A stretch of DNA of 21,916 nt, taken from Oscillospiraceae bacterium (GTDB lineage Bacteria > Bacillota > Clostridia > Oscillospirales > Oscillospiraceae). The notes under the pieces are model-generated. The model was not told where the DNA came from. It saw nothing but the letters and a program-made list of their open reading frames with translations, and searched no databases. The position numbers were made by a program, and so were the translations under genes. This document shows positions 8,579 to 15,737 of the stretch, one piece after another. Each line of letters opens with the position of its first letter. Within the stretch, counting starts at the first letter, position 1. The stretch covers positions 1 through 21,916 of the forward strand of contig JAQUZL010000018.1 in NCBI GenBank assembly GCA_028691385.1, read 5' to 3'.

Positions 8579-11500
8579 AGCGCGCATTCTCCTTTACGAT
8601 GGTTTCCCAGAATTGATCCGGCGGCGTTTTTCGAAGCCGCCGCACCGCCAGACCGTAGGCGTCAAAATGGCAGGCGGGCGCGTAGTCGCAATAGGTGCAC
8701 GAACCATGCGTCGGGTCGCGCTGATAGGGGGTCGGATGTACGTCGCCGCAGACAATCTGATCGGCCATATCGCAAAGCGTCCGCACCACATACGCCTTGA
8801 GCTGCTGCAGCTGCTGCGCGGTGGCGCGGTCGCCGCCGGTGATTGTGCCGTTTGCGATTTTGACCGGCAGGTAGCGGGGGGCAAGCTCCGGCTGCTCCAT
8901 GGCCGAAAGCACCTGCGCGTCGTCTAAAATCAGGCCGCTCCTGCGCACCTCCTTGGCGCGCTCAACATCCGCCTCTTCTGCTTCCAAACGGCGCGGCTGC
9001 GGCAAAATGCGGCAGTGCGCCGGCACATACAGTACCCCCGCCGCCTGCGGCGCGCTGCCGTAGAGCGCAGCGCCGTTATCCTCCAGCGCAAACAGATAGA
9101 TGAGCATTTGCAGACCGATTCCCTCGAGAATATCGGTATAGTCCATCTGCTTAGCCCCGGTTTTATAGTCAATCACCCGCACAAAATCTTTTCCGTTCAG
9201 GCGCAGTTTGTCCACGCGATCGACAAAGCCGTGAATCAGCGCGTGGGCGCGCGCGCCCCGAATTTCCACCGCCGGCATATCGCCGTCTGCGTCGAACGAC
9301 AATTCATACCGATCCGGCTGAAATGCAGAGCCGTTCAACTCGCTCCACAGCTCGTCTGTCACCGCCTTCACCTCGGAAAAGTTGCGAGAAAACAGATACT
9401 GACCGCGCGCGCCCTGCGCAGACAGGTCGTCCGGGTGCTCCTGCACAAATCGCGCCATCTCCTCGCTGGCAATCTCCGCCGCGCGCTGTTTGGTGACCCG
9501 CTGATAGCCGCCCTCGTCCATCACCCGGCGCACCGCGCATTCGAGCACCGCATGGACAAAGGTGCCCAGCTCCCGCGCGTCATATTCCGCCGCGCGGCGC
9601 GGCTTGGCCGCAAGTCCGTACTCGTAGAAATAGGCGCAGCGACATGATGCAAAGCGGTCAATTTTAGATGCGGACAGAAAAAGCGTTTCCCCATAGAGTG
9701 CCCGCACGGAATCCGGCGACAGCGGCGCATAGATTTGACTGCCGCGGCTCAGATATTGGTTTGCCAGATGCTCCATCTGCTCGTCATGGAGCGCTTCCAG
9801 CGGCGCAAGCAGTGCGGCGGCTTCCGGCTGCGTTTTGGCCATCGCAAAAAGGCGTGCACGGGAGGTTTGCTCGCTCATAAGGACAAGCGGTGTGTACAGC
9901 GGCGTTTCCGGCACGCTTTTCGGCAGCAGCAGCTTGATGCGGCGATAAAGATAGGACTCCCCTGCCGGCTGCGGGCAGCAGCTGATTTTCAGATACGCGG
10001 TGGGCGCGGACAGCAAATTATAAATGGTGAGCATGGCCTCTTCGGTGTCATCGGCATTACATCGAAATGCCGTCAGCCCGTTTTTGCGCAGCAGCTCCCG
10101 CTCGTGATCCGACAAAATGCTCCCCTGCGCGCAGTAAGGCGGAAAAAGCCCTTCCTGCGCGCCCAGCACCAGCAGCGCTTTCGGCGCGCGCTGGCGCATC
10201 ATGTGCATTTCGCCGATGGCCACACAGTCCGCCGTTGGCGGAATGGCCGCAACGGTATACTGTCCCAGCACCAAAAGCATCATCTGCGCAAACTCGGGAA
10301 TTTGCAGCGTACGTTCGCCAAGAATGTGATGGAACTGCTCCAGCGCCTGCATCAGGCTTTCATAGAGCTGGGCAGACTCCATAGCGCGCTGCCGACTGAG
10401 CAGCGCGTCGGCATTGACGTCCTGCTGCAGCTGCGCGGCAATGTCGATGGTTTGGCAAAACTGATAGAGCGCCTCCACCATTTTAGCGGCTGTGGGCGCG
10501 CTGCGCAGCGCCTGCTCCAGCTGCAGCAGCGGCGCAATGCAGGCTTGCCTTGCCGCTTCCAGCGATGCAAGCCTCGCTTTGTCCCGCTCACGCCAATCGC
10601 GCGAAAGGCCGTCCGGGTGCATAGTCCACTCCCGCGTCCAACCGCTGCCGCGCAGTTTCCAGATCATTGCATAGTTTTCCATGCGGTCGCACATGGCCTG
10701 CTCCGCCGGCGCAAAGCCACTTTTGAGATAGCGCAGCACGTCATCCGTGTCGTAATGATAGACCACGCAGTCCAGCGCCGCGCACACAAGGCGCATGATG
10801 GGTCTGTTGATCACCGGATCTGCGCGGTTGAGCGTATACGGAATGGAAAACCGCTCAAACACCGCTTGCAAAAGCGGCGCATACTGCCCAAGCGCCGTGC
10901 AGGCAATCTGGATTTCATCGAAGCGCATTCCCTCACGTACCAGCTTCAGCGTCGTATCCGCAGCGTTCAGGCATTCCTCATAGGCTGATTCGCACTCAGA
11001 CAGCGAAATCTCTTCGCTGGAACCGGCATAGGGCGCGACGCCATGGGAAAACAGCAGTGCCGGCAGCTGCGCCAGCGCGCTGTCTTGCGGCGCTGCAATC
11101 TGCGTCACCGTATAGGCAATCTGTTTGCTTGCCAGCTCCCCGATGAGATGGCGCTGCGTGCGCGCTGCCGGGGCAAATATCTCCTCCCCCGAAACCGTCA
11201 TGGCGATGGTCACATCCATCGCATACCGGCAAAGTCCCTGAATCACCGCGCTCTCCTGCATGGAAAAGCCGGTAAAGCCGTCAATCATGATCTGGGTATC
11301 CGCCAGAAACGCAGCATCCGGCAAAAACGCCGCCAGACGCGTCAGTTTTTGGCTTGGGTCAATTCCTTCCGCCTCGCAAATCGCCGCGTACTGCTGAAAA
11401 ATCAGCGACAATTCGTCAAGCTTCTGCGCAAGACTGCCGTTCACCGTCGCCGACGCCTGATGCAGCAGTGCCGGCGTGATCGCGCAGCGGCCAAACTCGG

Positions 11501-11882
11501 TGGAAAGCTCCAGCAGCTGTAGCAAAAACTCCGCTTTCATCCTGCCGGGATGGAAATGATTCAGCCGGCTGCGCAAATCGCTCACCGCGCGGTACATGAG
11601 CAGCACGCGTCCCGCCTGATCCACGCCGTGCAGGTTCGCATCGCCCAAGTCGCTAAACACACGGTCGGCAAATCTGGACAGGCTCATTGCCTCGACCCAG
11701 CGAGAAACCGTGTTGCCGCAGACCATGCAAAGGCGTCTCTCCGTTTCATGGGACAGATGCTCCGGTACAATCAAAATGGTCTTTTTATGCTGCTGCATCG
11801 CCGTTTGTTGGACGCGTTCCAGCAGCGCAGCTGTGTTTGCGCGATGACTCGTTCCATTCAAAAATGTCACCACAAGGATCAC
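8565..11882 (-). CDS. addB: ATP-dependent helicase/deoxyribonuclease subunit B (AddB)
   Basis: AddB partners AddA. It carries the second nuclease and an iron-sulphur cluster, and in Bacillus it recognises Chi. The 1105 residues fit the family (about 1150). The C-terminal nuclease shows LGTFVHAVLE (about 772), GFVDRVD and VIDYKTG (about 902). Cluster cysteines are present in SCRC (about 744) and CTYCDYAPAC near the C-terminus, in the family spacing of one upstream Cys plus CxxCxxxxxC. Where Bacillus AddB has a GRSGSGKT nucleotide loop at the N-terminus, this protein reads NGTSHRAN, so the Walker A motif is missing. The start is GTG at 11882, with AAGGA six bases upstream. It lies 45 bases after ispE and overlaps addA by 14 bases. 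Confidence 0.94.
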   Translation of the reverse strand: MILVVTFLNGTSHRANTAALLERVQQTAMQQHKKTILIVPEHLSHETERRLCMVCGNTVSRWVEAMSLSRFADRVFSDLGDANLHGVDQAGRVLLMYRAVSDLRSRLNHFHPGRMKAEFLLQLLELSTEFGRCAITPALLHQASATVNGSLAQKLDELSLIFQQYAAICEAEGIDPSQKLTRLAAFLPDAAFLADTQIMIDGFTGFSMQESAVIQGLCRYAMDVTIAMTVSGEEIFAPAARTQRHLIGELASKQIAYTVTQIAAPQDSALAQLPALLFSHGVAPYAGSSEEISLSECESAYEECLNAADTTLKLVREGMRFDEIQIACTALGQYAPLLQAVFERFSIPYTLNRADPVINRPIMRLVCAALDCVVYHYDTDDVLRYLKSGFAPAEQAMCDRMENYAMIWKLRGSGWTREWTMHPDGLSRDWRERDKARLASLEAARQACIAPLLQLEQALRSAPTAAKMVEALYQFCQTIDIAAQLQQDVNADALLSRQRAMESAQLYESLMQALEQFHHILGERTLQIPEFAQMMLLVLGQYTVAAIPPTADCVAIGEMHMMRQRAPKALLVLGAQEGLFPPYCAQGSILSDHERELLRKNGLTAFRCNADDTEEAMLTIYNLLSAPTAYLKISCCPQPAGESYLYRRIKLLLPKSVPETPLYTPLVLMSEQTSRARLFAMAKTQPEAAALLAPLEALHDEQMEHLANQYLSRGSQIYAPLSPDSVRALYGETLFLSASKIDRFASCRCAYFYEYGLAAKPRRAAEYDARELGTFVHAVLECAVRRVMDEGGYQRVTKQRAAEIASEEMARFVQEHPDDLSAQGARGQYLFSRNFSEVKAVTDELWSELNGSAFQPDRYELSFDADGDMPAVEIRGARAHALIHGFVDRVDKLRLNGKDFVRVIDYKTGAKQMDYTDILEGIGLQMLIYLFALEDNGAALYGSAPQAAGVLYVPAHCRILPQPRRLEAEEADVERAKEVRRSGLILDDAQVLSAMEQPELAPRYLPVKIANGTITGGDRATAQQLQQLKAYVVRTLCDMADQIVCGDVHPTPYQRDPTHGSCTYCDYAPACHFDAYGLAVRRLRKTPPDQFWETIVKENARYGRD

Positions 11883-11911
11883 CTGTTTCCTTCTAAAATG
11901 GGTTAATCGTC

Positions 11912-11948
11912 GAAGAGCCGGCGAAGCTTACAGTTCCGCCGGCTCTTC
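11912..11948 (-). other. Strong hairpin across the ispE stop codon, in the ispE-addB junction
   Basis: GAAGAGCCGGCG (11912-11923) and CGCCGGCTCTTC (11937-11948) form a perfect 12-bp G/C-rich stem with a 13-base loop. On the minus-strand mRNA the ispE TAA lies in the loop. No T run follows on either strand, so it is not a standard intrinsic terminator. It could act in transcript processing, stability or partial attenuation between ispE and addB. That role is inference. Confidence 0.6.
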
Positions 11949-12812
11949 CATCGTATTAATCGGAGCTACCACATAGGTATCCGGGAATTCTTGCTTCAAA
12001 AGTTCGGCGCAGCGCGCGCACGCGGCTTGCTCTGCAAAGACGCCAAACAGGCACGAGCCGGTTCCCGTCATCGCCGCGCCCATCGCGCCGCCAAGACGCA
12101 TCGTTTCCAGGATGCGGGAAACCACCGGGAAGCGCCGCTTGGCCAGCGGCTCAAAGGCATTGCCAAGGCAGGCGGCAATCTGCTCTGCATCCCCGTGGGA
12201 AACGGCGCGCAGCATGGCTGCGGTATCCGGGTGATAGACCGCCGCCTCGGTATCAATGGCGTGGAACAGCTCCGGCGTCGAGATGGAAAAACGTGGCTTG
12301 CACAGCAGAAACTGCATTTCCGGCAGCGGCGAGAGCCTTGATAATTGCTCGCCACGACCCTCGGCAAGCTGCGTGCCGCCCAATACGCAATACGGCACAT
12401 CCGAGCCGATGGCGGCCGAAAAATCGGCAAGCTCCGGCGTGGTGAACGGCGCGCCATAGGCGCGATTGAGCATCCGCAGCACCGCAGCTGCGTCACTGCT
12501 GCCGCCGGCAGTACCGGCGCCCATGGGAATCTTCTTATCCAGCACAATTTTCAGCCCATCGCAGCGGTAGTCGGTTTCCCGCAAAAACCGGTCTGCCGCT
12601 TTCCAGCACAGATTGTCCGCGCCAAGCGGCGCAGCGCCGGACGCGCACGAAACACTCCACGGCTGCGCGGTTTCCAGCTGCAGGGTCAGCTGATCGAACA
12701 GGCCGCACGACGCCATGACCATCTTCATATCGTGATAGCCGTCCGGTCTGCGCCGCAGCACATCCAGCGTCAAATTCAGCTTGGCATAGGCGCGATCGGT
12801 AAATGTTCTCAC
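11928..12812 (-). CDS. ispE: 4-diphosphocytidyl-2-C-methyl-D-erythritol kinase
   Basis: IspE is the GHMP-family kinase that phosphorylates CDP-methylerythritol in the MEP route to isoprenoid precursors. IspH, from the end of the same pathway, is encoded elsewhere in this window. The 294 residues match the family. Visible motifs are AYAKLNLTLDV (9-19) with the substrate-site lysine, RPDGYHD (22-28), the ATP loop PMGAGTAGGSSDAA (96-109), GSDVPYC with the catalytic aspartate near 138, and MTGTGSCLFG near the C-terminus. The start is GTG at 12812, preceded by GGAAGAG. The GTG overlaps the stop of the DUF1015 gene as GTGA, so translation is probably coupled. Identification is secure. Confidence 0.94.
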   Translation of the reverse strand: MRTFTDRAYAKLNLTLDVLRRRPDGYHDMKMVMASCGLFDQLTLQLETAQPWSVSCASGAAPLGADNLCWKAADRFLRETDYRCDGLKIVLDKKIPMGAGTAGGSSDAAAVLRMLNRAYGAPFTTPELADFSAAIGSDVPYCVLGGTQLAEGRGEQLSRLSPLPEMQFLLCKPRFSISTPELFHAIDTEAAVYHPDTAAMLRAVSHGDAEQIAACLGNAFEPLAKRRFPVVSRILETMRLGGAMGAAMTGTGSCLFGVFAEQAACARCAELLKQEFPDTYVVAPINTMEEPAEL

Positions 12813-14056
12813 TTGATTGCTCTTCCTTCCAGATAATAGCGTTTTTCGCGGGCGTGTCCCATGGAAAACGTTTTGCGCGGCAGCACGCCGTCGGCGATTA
12901 CGCCGCGAAACAACTGGGATTTCTCCATCGGCGGCAGCAAAAAGCCAATGGTGTTTTCCTGCCCTGCCAGCGACAGCAGCACCTCATCATCGTGGATATA
13001 GTCAATGGTGCCCGGATGGTTCTGCAAATAGCCATCGAGGAATTTTTGCAGCACACCCACCGCGAGGGGACTTTTTTCCGGATCCAAATAGACCGTGCCT
13101 GATTCGCTGCCGGACTTCCAGCGAAGCGGAAAGCCCGTTTGGGCGCAGGCCTGCTCGCGCAGCGCCGCCAGCAGCTGTGCCGGATCGGTATTGGCAACGA
13201 CCCGGTGAATGGGTTCAAATGCCAGTGCCGGGTCGTGGATGTTTTCCAGCTCCACCAGCGCATAGCGCGCCGGATGCGCCGACAGATCTGCGCCGGGATT
13301 GGCGCGCTTTAACTGCTCATAGCATTCCTTAGCCGTGGCCAGGGAATGGTTGCCGTCACCCACGGCAAAAATCATCGGCGCGCCGTCAAGATCCGGATAT
13401 TTTTCATCAATGTGCGCGGCATATTCGGAAAGTCGCGCGTCAAATGCCGTCACATCGCTGCCGCGCACCAGATAGCCCGTAATATGCCCGCCCTGCTCCA
13501 TCAGATCAAAATCATACACCTTGTCCAGCGCCTGTTTCTTTTCCGCGATCGGCGTCAAAAGCAGATCGGCATGGTCATCCGCCAGCATCAAAATGTGCGG
13601 CAGCTCGATGGGCGCGTTCTTCCGCACCCGCACACGCGGCGGAATCCGCGCGGCAACCGTGCCCTCCGTGGCACGAATCGCAGAGCCGGAACCGGGCGTG
13701 TAATCATACGCGTCCAAATCCACCATACCCACAAGGCCGCGGCGCACAAGCCCGGAATCCAGCGTACGCTCCACATAGACATAGGCGCTGCGGTATGTTG
13801 TAAACACGCCGCTCTCCAGATAGGCCTGCATGTTTTGATTAATTTTCTCGGTTTCCTCCGCCTCGCGCGCTGTGCCCAAATCCGCCTCCGGCAGAATCAT
13901 GTGCATGCTCGACGGCACGCCCTGCGTGGCTGCACGGACGCGCGCCCAATATTCCGGCTGGCTGGAAAACTGATCGCAGGCAACCACCGCCCACTTCTCC
14001 ATACTTTGGTTTTTCGGCAGCAAAATATCCGCTGCGCAAAAGCAATTTTTGTTCAT
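12809..14056 (-). CDS. DUF1015 family protein, function unknown
   Basis: A 415-residue soluble protein with no signal peptide or membrane segment. It belongs to the DUF1015 family, which has no firmly established general function. The most conserved part is GDGNHSLATAKE (about residues 232-243), corresponding to the DGHHR-type segment of other members. An N-terminal ADILLPKN start, a VACDQFSSQPEYW segment and RGLVGMVDLDAYDYTPGS are also characteristic of the clostridial subgroup as I recall it. The His- and Asp-rich core suggests an enzyme, possibly with phosphate chemistry, but nothing visible proves this. The ATG at 14056 overlaps the stop of the upstream apgM-family gene as ATGA, and its own stop overlaps the ispE start, so it is tightly embedded in the operon. 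Confidence 0.8.
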   Translation of the reverse strand: MNKNCFCAADILLPKNQSMEKWAVVACDQFSSQPEYWARVRAATQGVPSSMHMILPEADLGTAREAEETEKINQNMQAYLESGVFTTYRSAYVYVERTLDSGLVRRGLVGMVDLDAYDYTPGSGSAIRATEGTVAARIPPRVRVRKNAPIELPHILMLADDHADLLLTPIAEKKQALDKVYDFDLMEQGGHITGYLVRGSDVTAFDARLSEYAAHIDEKYPDLDGAPMIFAVGDGNHSLATAKECYEQLKRANPGADLSAHPARYALVELENIHDPALAFEPIHRVVANTDPAQLLAALREQACAQTGFPLRWKSGSESGTVYLDPEKSPLAVGVLQKFLDGYLQNHPGTIDYIHDDEVLLSLAGQENTIGFLLPPMEKSQLFRGVIADGVLPRKTFSMGHAREKRYYLEGRAIK

Positions 14057-15294
14057 TCTGCGCCCTCCCCAAACAGCAGCCCCATCAGCTTGACGCCGGC
14101 GTCCACATAGGGGCCTTCCTCGCCGTACTGCTCGGTATAGGGCTTGCCGGTACCCATGTTTTTGGTGCTGTCATAAATCATATACGGAACCGGGTCGCCA
14201 TCATGCCCCCGGGTTGCCATCAGGGTTTTGTGGTCAGACAGCATCAAAATGCGATAGTCAATTCCGGCTGCGTCCAGTTTTTCGGTGAGCGGCGCAACAA
14301 TGCGGCTGTCCAGCATCTCAATGGCGTCAATTTTGTGCGCAAGATTCCCGTTGTGCGTGGCCTCGTCCGGCGCTTCCACATGGACGCAGACGAAATCGTC
14401 CCCACCGGTCAGCGCCTGATAGGCCGCCGCTACCTTGCCCTCGCAGTTTGTGTCGTTTTCGCCGGTTGCGCCCTCGACAAAAACCATCTTCAGACCGGTC
14501 AATGCGCCGATACCATGCACCAGTGGCACCGCTGAGATCACCGAGCCGTTTTCATGATACGTGTCCACAAAGTTCGGCAGCTGCACCGCCGTTCCCTCCG
14601 CCCAGAACCAGATGCCGTTTGCAGGCAGCTTCCCGGCCGCGCGGCGCGCTTCATTGAGCGGATGATGCTGCAGCTTGCCGTTGGCCAGCTCCATCAGTGC
14701 CCACAAATCCTCCGCATTTTGATTGCCATGCAGGCGGATTGTTCCGATCACCTCGCCCAGATGATCGTGGGGCGGCGCTGCCACAAGGCCGCGCGTGTCC
14801 CCGTTTTTCTGCACCGCAATGTGCCGGAAGGACGGGCTTGGCTCGACACGCATACCAATTTTTTCAGCGGCAGCCTTGAACTCCGGCTCGGCAAACAGCC
14901 ATGACACCAGCGCAATGGAGGTTTCTCCGTCAATGGAGCCGGCAGAGTGGGACAGGATTTTTTTCTGCGCAAACGGCACGTCTGCGTCTTCCAAGCAGAT
15001 CATATTGCAGCGATAGCTGACGTCGCCCGGCTGCAGGGACACGCCGCTGCCGGCAGCCTCCAAGGGGCTGCGGCCGGTGTAATACCGGTTTGGATCACAG
15101 CCAAAAATGGACAAAATGGCCGTGTCGCTCCCCGGTACCTGATTCTTCGGCACCGTCAATACATGGCCGAGTGCCGCCTTCCGCGCCAGTGCGTCAATAT
15201 GCGGCTTTCTTGCCGCCTCAAGCGGCGTTTTACCCCCCAGCGCAGATACTGGATTGTCTGCCATTCCGTCGCCGATAATCAGAATATATTTCAT
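14053..15294 (-). CDS. apgM: Archaeal-type cofactor-independent phosphoglycerate mutase family protein (ApgM/COG3635); possible homoserine kinase analogue
   Basis: Member of the alkaline-phosphatase superfamily related to archaeal phosphoglycerate mutase. The 413 residues fit. It has IIGDGMADNP at 6-15 with the metal-binding Asp9, VPGSDTAILSIFG with the probable nucleophile Ser56, DEATHNGN (about 308) and SDHKT plus TRGHDGDP (about 350-366) for the metal sites. All expected catalytic residues appear present. The start ATG at 15294 has AAAGGAAGG about eight bases upstream. Because an intact GpmI family gene lies at the left edge, a glycolytic role here may be redundant. Bacterial members of this family have been predicted, from gene neighbourhoods, to be non-orthologous homoserine kinases (ThrB2). 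No threonine genes are adjacent here. It is first in the operon. Confidence 0.85.
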   Translation of the reverse strand: MKYILIIGDGMADNPVSALGGKTPLEAARKPHIDALARKAALGHVLTVPKNQVPGSDTAILSIFGCDPNRYYTGRSPLEAAGSGVSLQPGDVSYRCNMICLEDADVPFAQKKILSHSAGSIDGETSIALVSWLFAEPEFKAAAEKIGMRVEPSPSFRHIAVQKNGDTRGLVAAPPHDHLGEVIGTIRLHGNQNAEDLWALMELANGKLQHHPLNEARRAAGKLPANGIWFWAEGTAVQLPNFVDTYHENGSVISAVPLVHGIGALTGLKMVFVEGATGENDTNCEGKVAAAYQALTGGDDFVCVHVEAPDEATHNGNLAHKIDAIEMLDSRIVAPLTEKLDAAGIDYRILMLSDHKTLMATRGHDGDPVPYMIYDSTKNMGTGKPYTEQYGEEGPYVDAGVKLMGLLFGEGAE

Positions 15295-15322
15295 CTTGAG
15301 CGCCTTCCTTTGATTGGTGAAA

Positions 15323-15351
15323 TTTATAATAGTATACAATATTTCTTCCAA
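15323..15351 (-). promoter_or_regulatory. Probable promoter of the apgM-DUF1015-ispE-addB-addA operon
   Basis: On the minus strand, TTGGAA (15351-15346, 4 of 6) and TATAAA (15328-15323, 5 of 6) are separated by exactly 17 bases. Transcription would begin near 15316, giving a short leader of about 20 nt that holds the AAAGGAAGG ribosome-binding site. The surrounding stretch is A/T-rich and divergent from the DUF378 gene. A perfect TATAAT (15325-15330) also reads on the plus strand, but without a recognisable -35. Confidence 0.6.
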
Positions 15352-15433
15352 AAAGAAAACAGCCAAATGTCTAAAACCAGGCAAATTGGTAATACTACCC
15401 TTGCGGAATCTATTTCATTATGGGAGGCGTATC

Positions 15434-15637
15434 ATGGACATCATTTCCTTGATTCTGGTCATCATCGGCGCCCTCAACTGGGGCAGCATCGGCATTTTCA
15501 AGTTTGACCTGGTCGCATGGATTTGCGGCGGACAAACCGCCCCAATCAGCCGTATCATCTACGCACTGGTCGGACTTGCCGGTCTATGGTGCATTTCGCT
15601 GCTGTTTCGCAAATTTGGCAACGAACACGAAGGTTAA
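15434..15637 (+). CDS. DUF378 family small membrane protein
   Basis: A 67-residue protein with two predicted membrane segments (about residues 3-25 and 41-58) and a polar, charged C-terminus. The IIGALNWGSIGIF stretch and the short link to a second helix are typical of DUF378, a widespread family of unknown function. The ATG at 15434 is chosen because GGGAGG lies six bases upstream (15422-15427). Upstream in-frame starts would add a polar stretch not found in the family. A terminator begins in its stop codon, so it forms its own short transcription unit. Its own promoter is not obvious in the 139-base divergent gap. Confidence 0.85.
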   Translation: MDIISLILVIIGALNWGSIGIFKFDLVAWICGGQTAPISRIIYALVGLAGLWCISLLFRKFGNEHEG

Positions 15638-15676
15638 CAGAAATGGGAGTCGATTTTCGGCTCCCATTTCTGTTTT
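15636..15676 (+). terminator. Rho-independent terminator after the DUF378 gene
   Basis: AACAGAAATGGGAG (15636-15649) pairs with CTCCCATTTCTGTT (15661-15674), a perfect 14-bp stem with an 11-base loop, followed by TTTTC. The first arm begins inside the TAA stop codon. The T run follows on the plus strand only. Confidence 0.85.
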
Positions 15677-15678
15677 CA

Positions 15679-15707
15679 TTGCGAATATTCAAAAAAGCTG
15701 ATATAAT
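15679..15707 (+). promoter_or_regulatory. Probable sigma-A type promoter of the phosphodiesterase gene
   Basis: TTGCGA (15679-15684, 4 of 6) and a perfect TATAAT (15702-15707) are separated by exactly 17 bases, directly after the DUF378 terminator. Transcription would start near 15714. Confidence 0.75.
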
Positions 15708-15737
15708 CATTTCCAAAGTCTGATACCCTCTGGCGCA

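Noticed and set aside
9735..10988. A 417-codon open frame on the plus strand, antisense to addB
   Set aside because: It lies wholly opposite a well-supported gene, is rich in Arg, His, Gln and Leu as expected of a GC-biased shadow frame, and resembles no family I know.
11912..11948. The ispE-addB hairpin as an intrinsic terminator
   Set aside because: No T run follows the stem on either strand, so it was recorded as a hairpin of unknown role.
15325..15330. Perfect TATAAT on the plus strand as a promoter for the DUF378 gene
   Set aside because: No -35-like hexamer lies 16-18 bases upstream, and the same A/T stretch already forms a better promoter on the minus strand.
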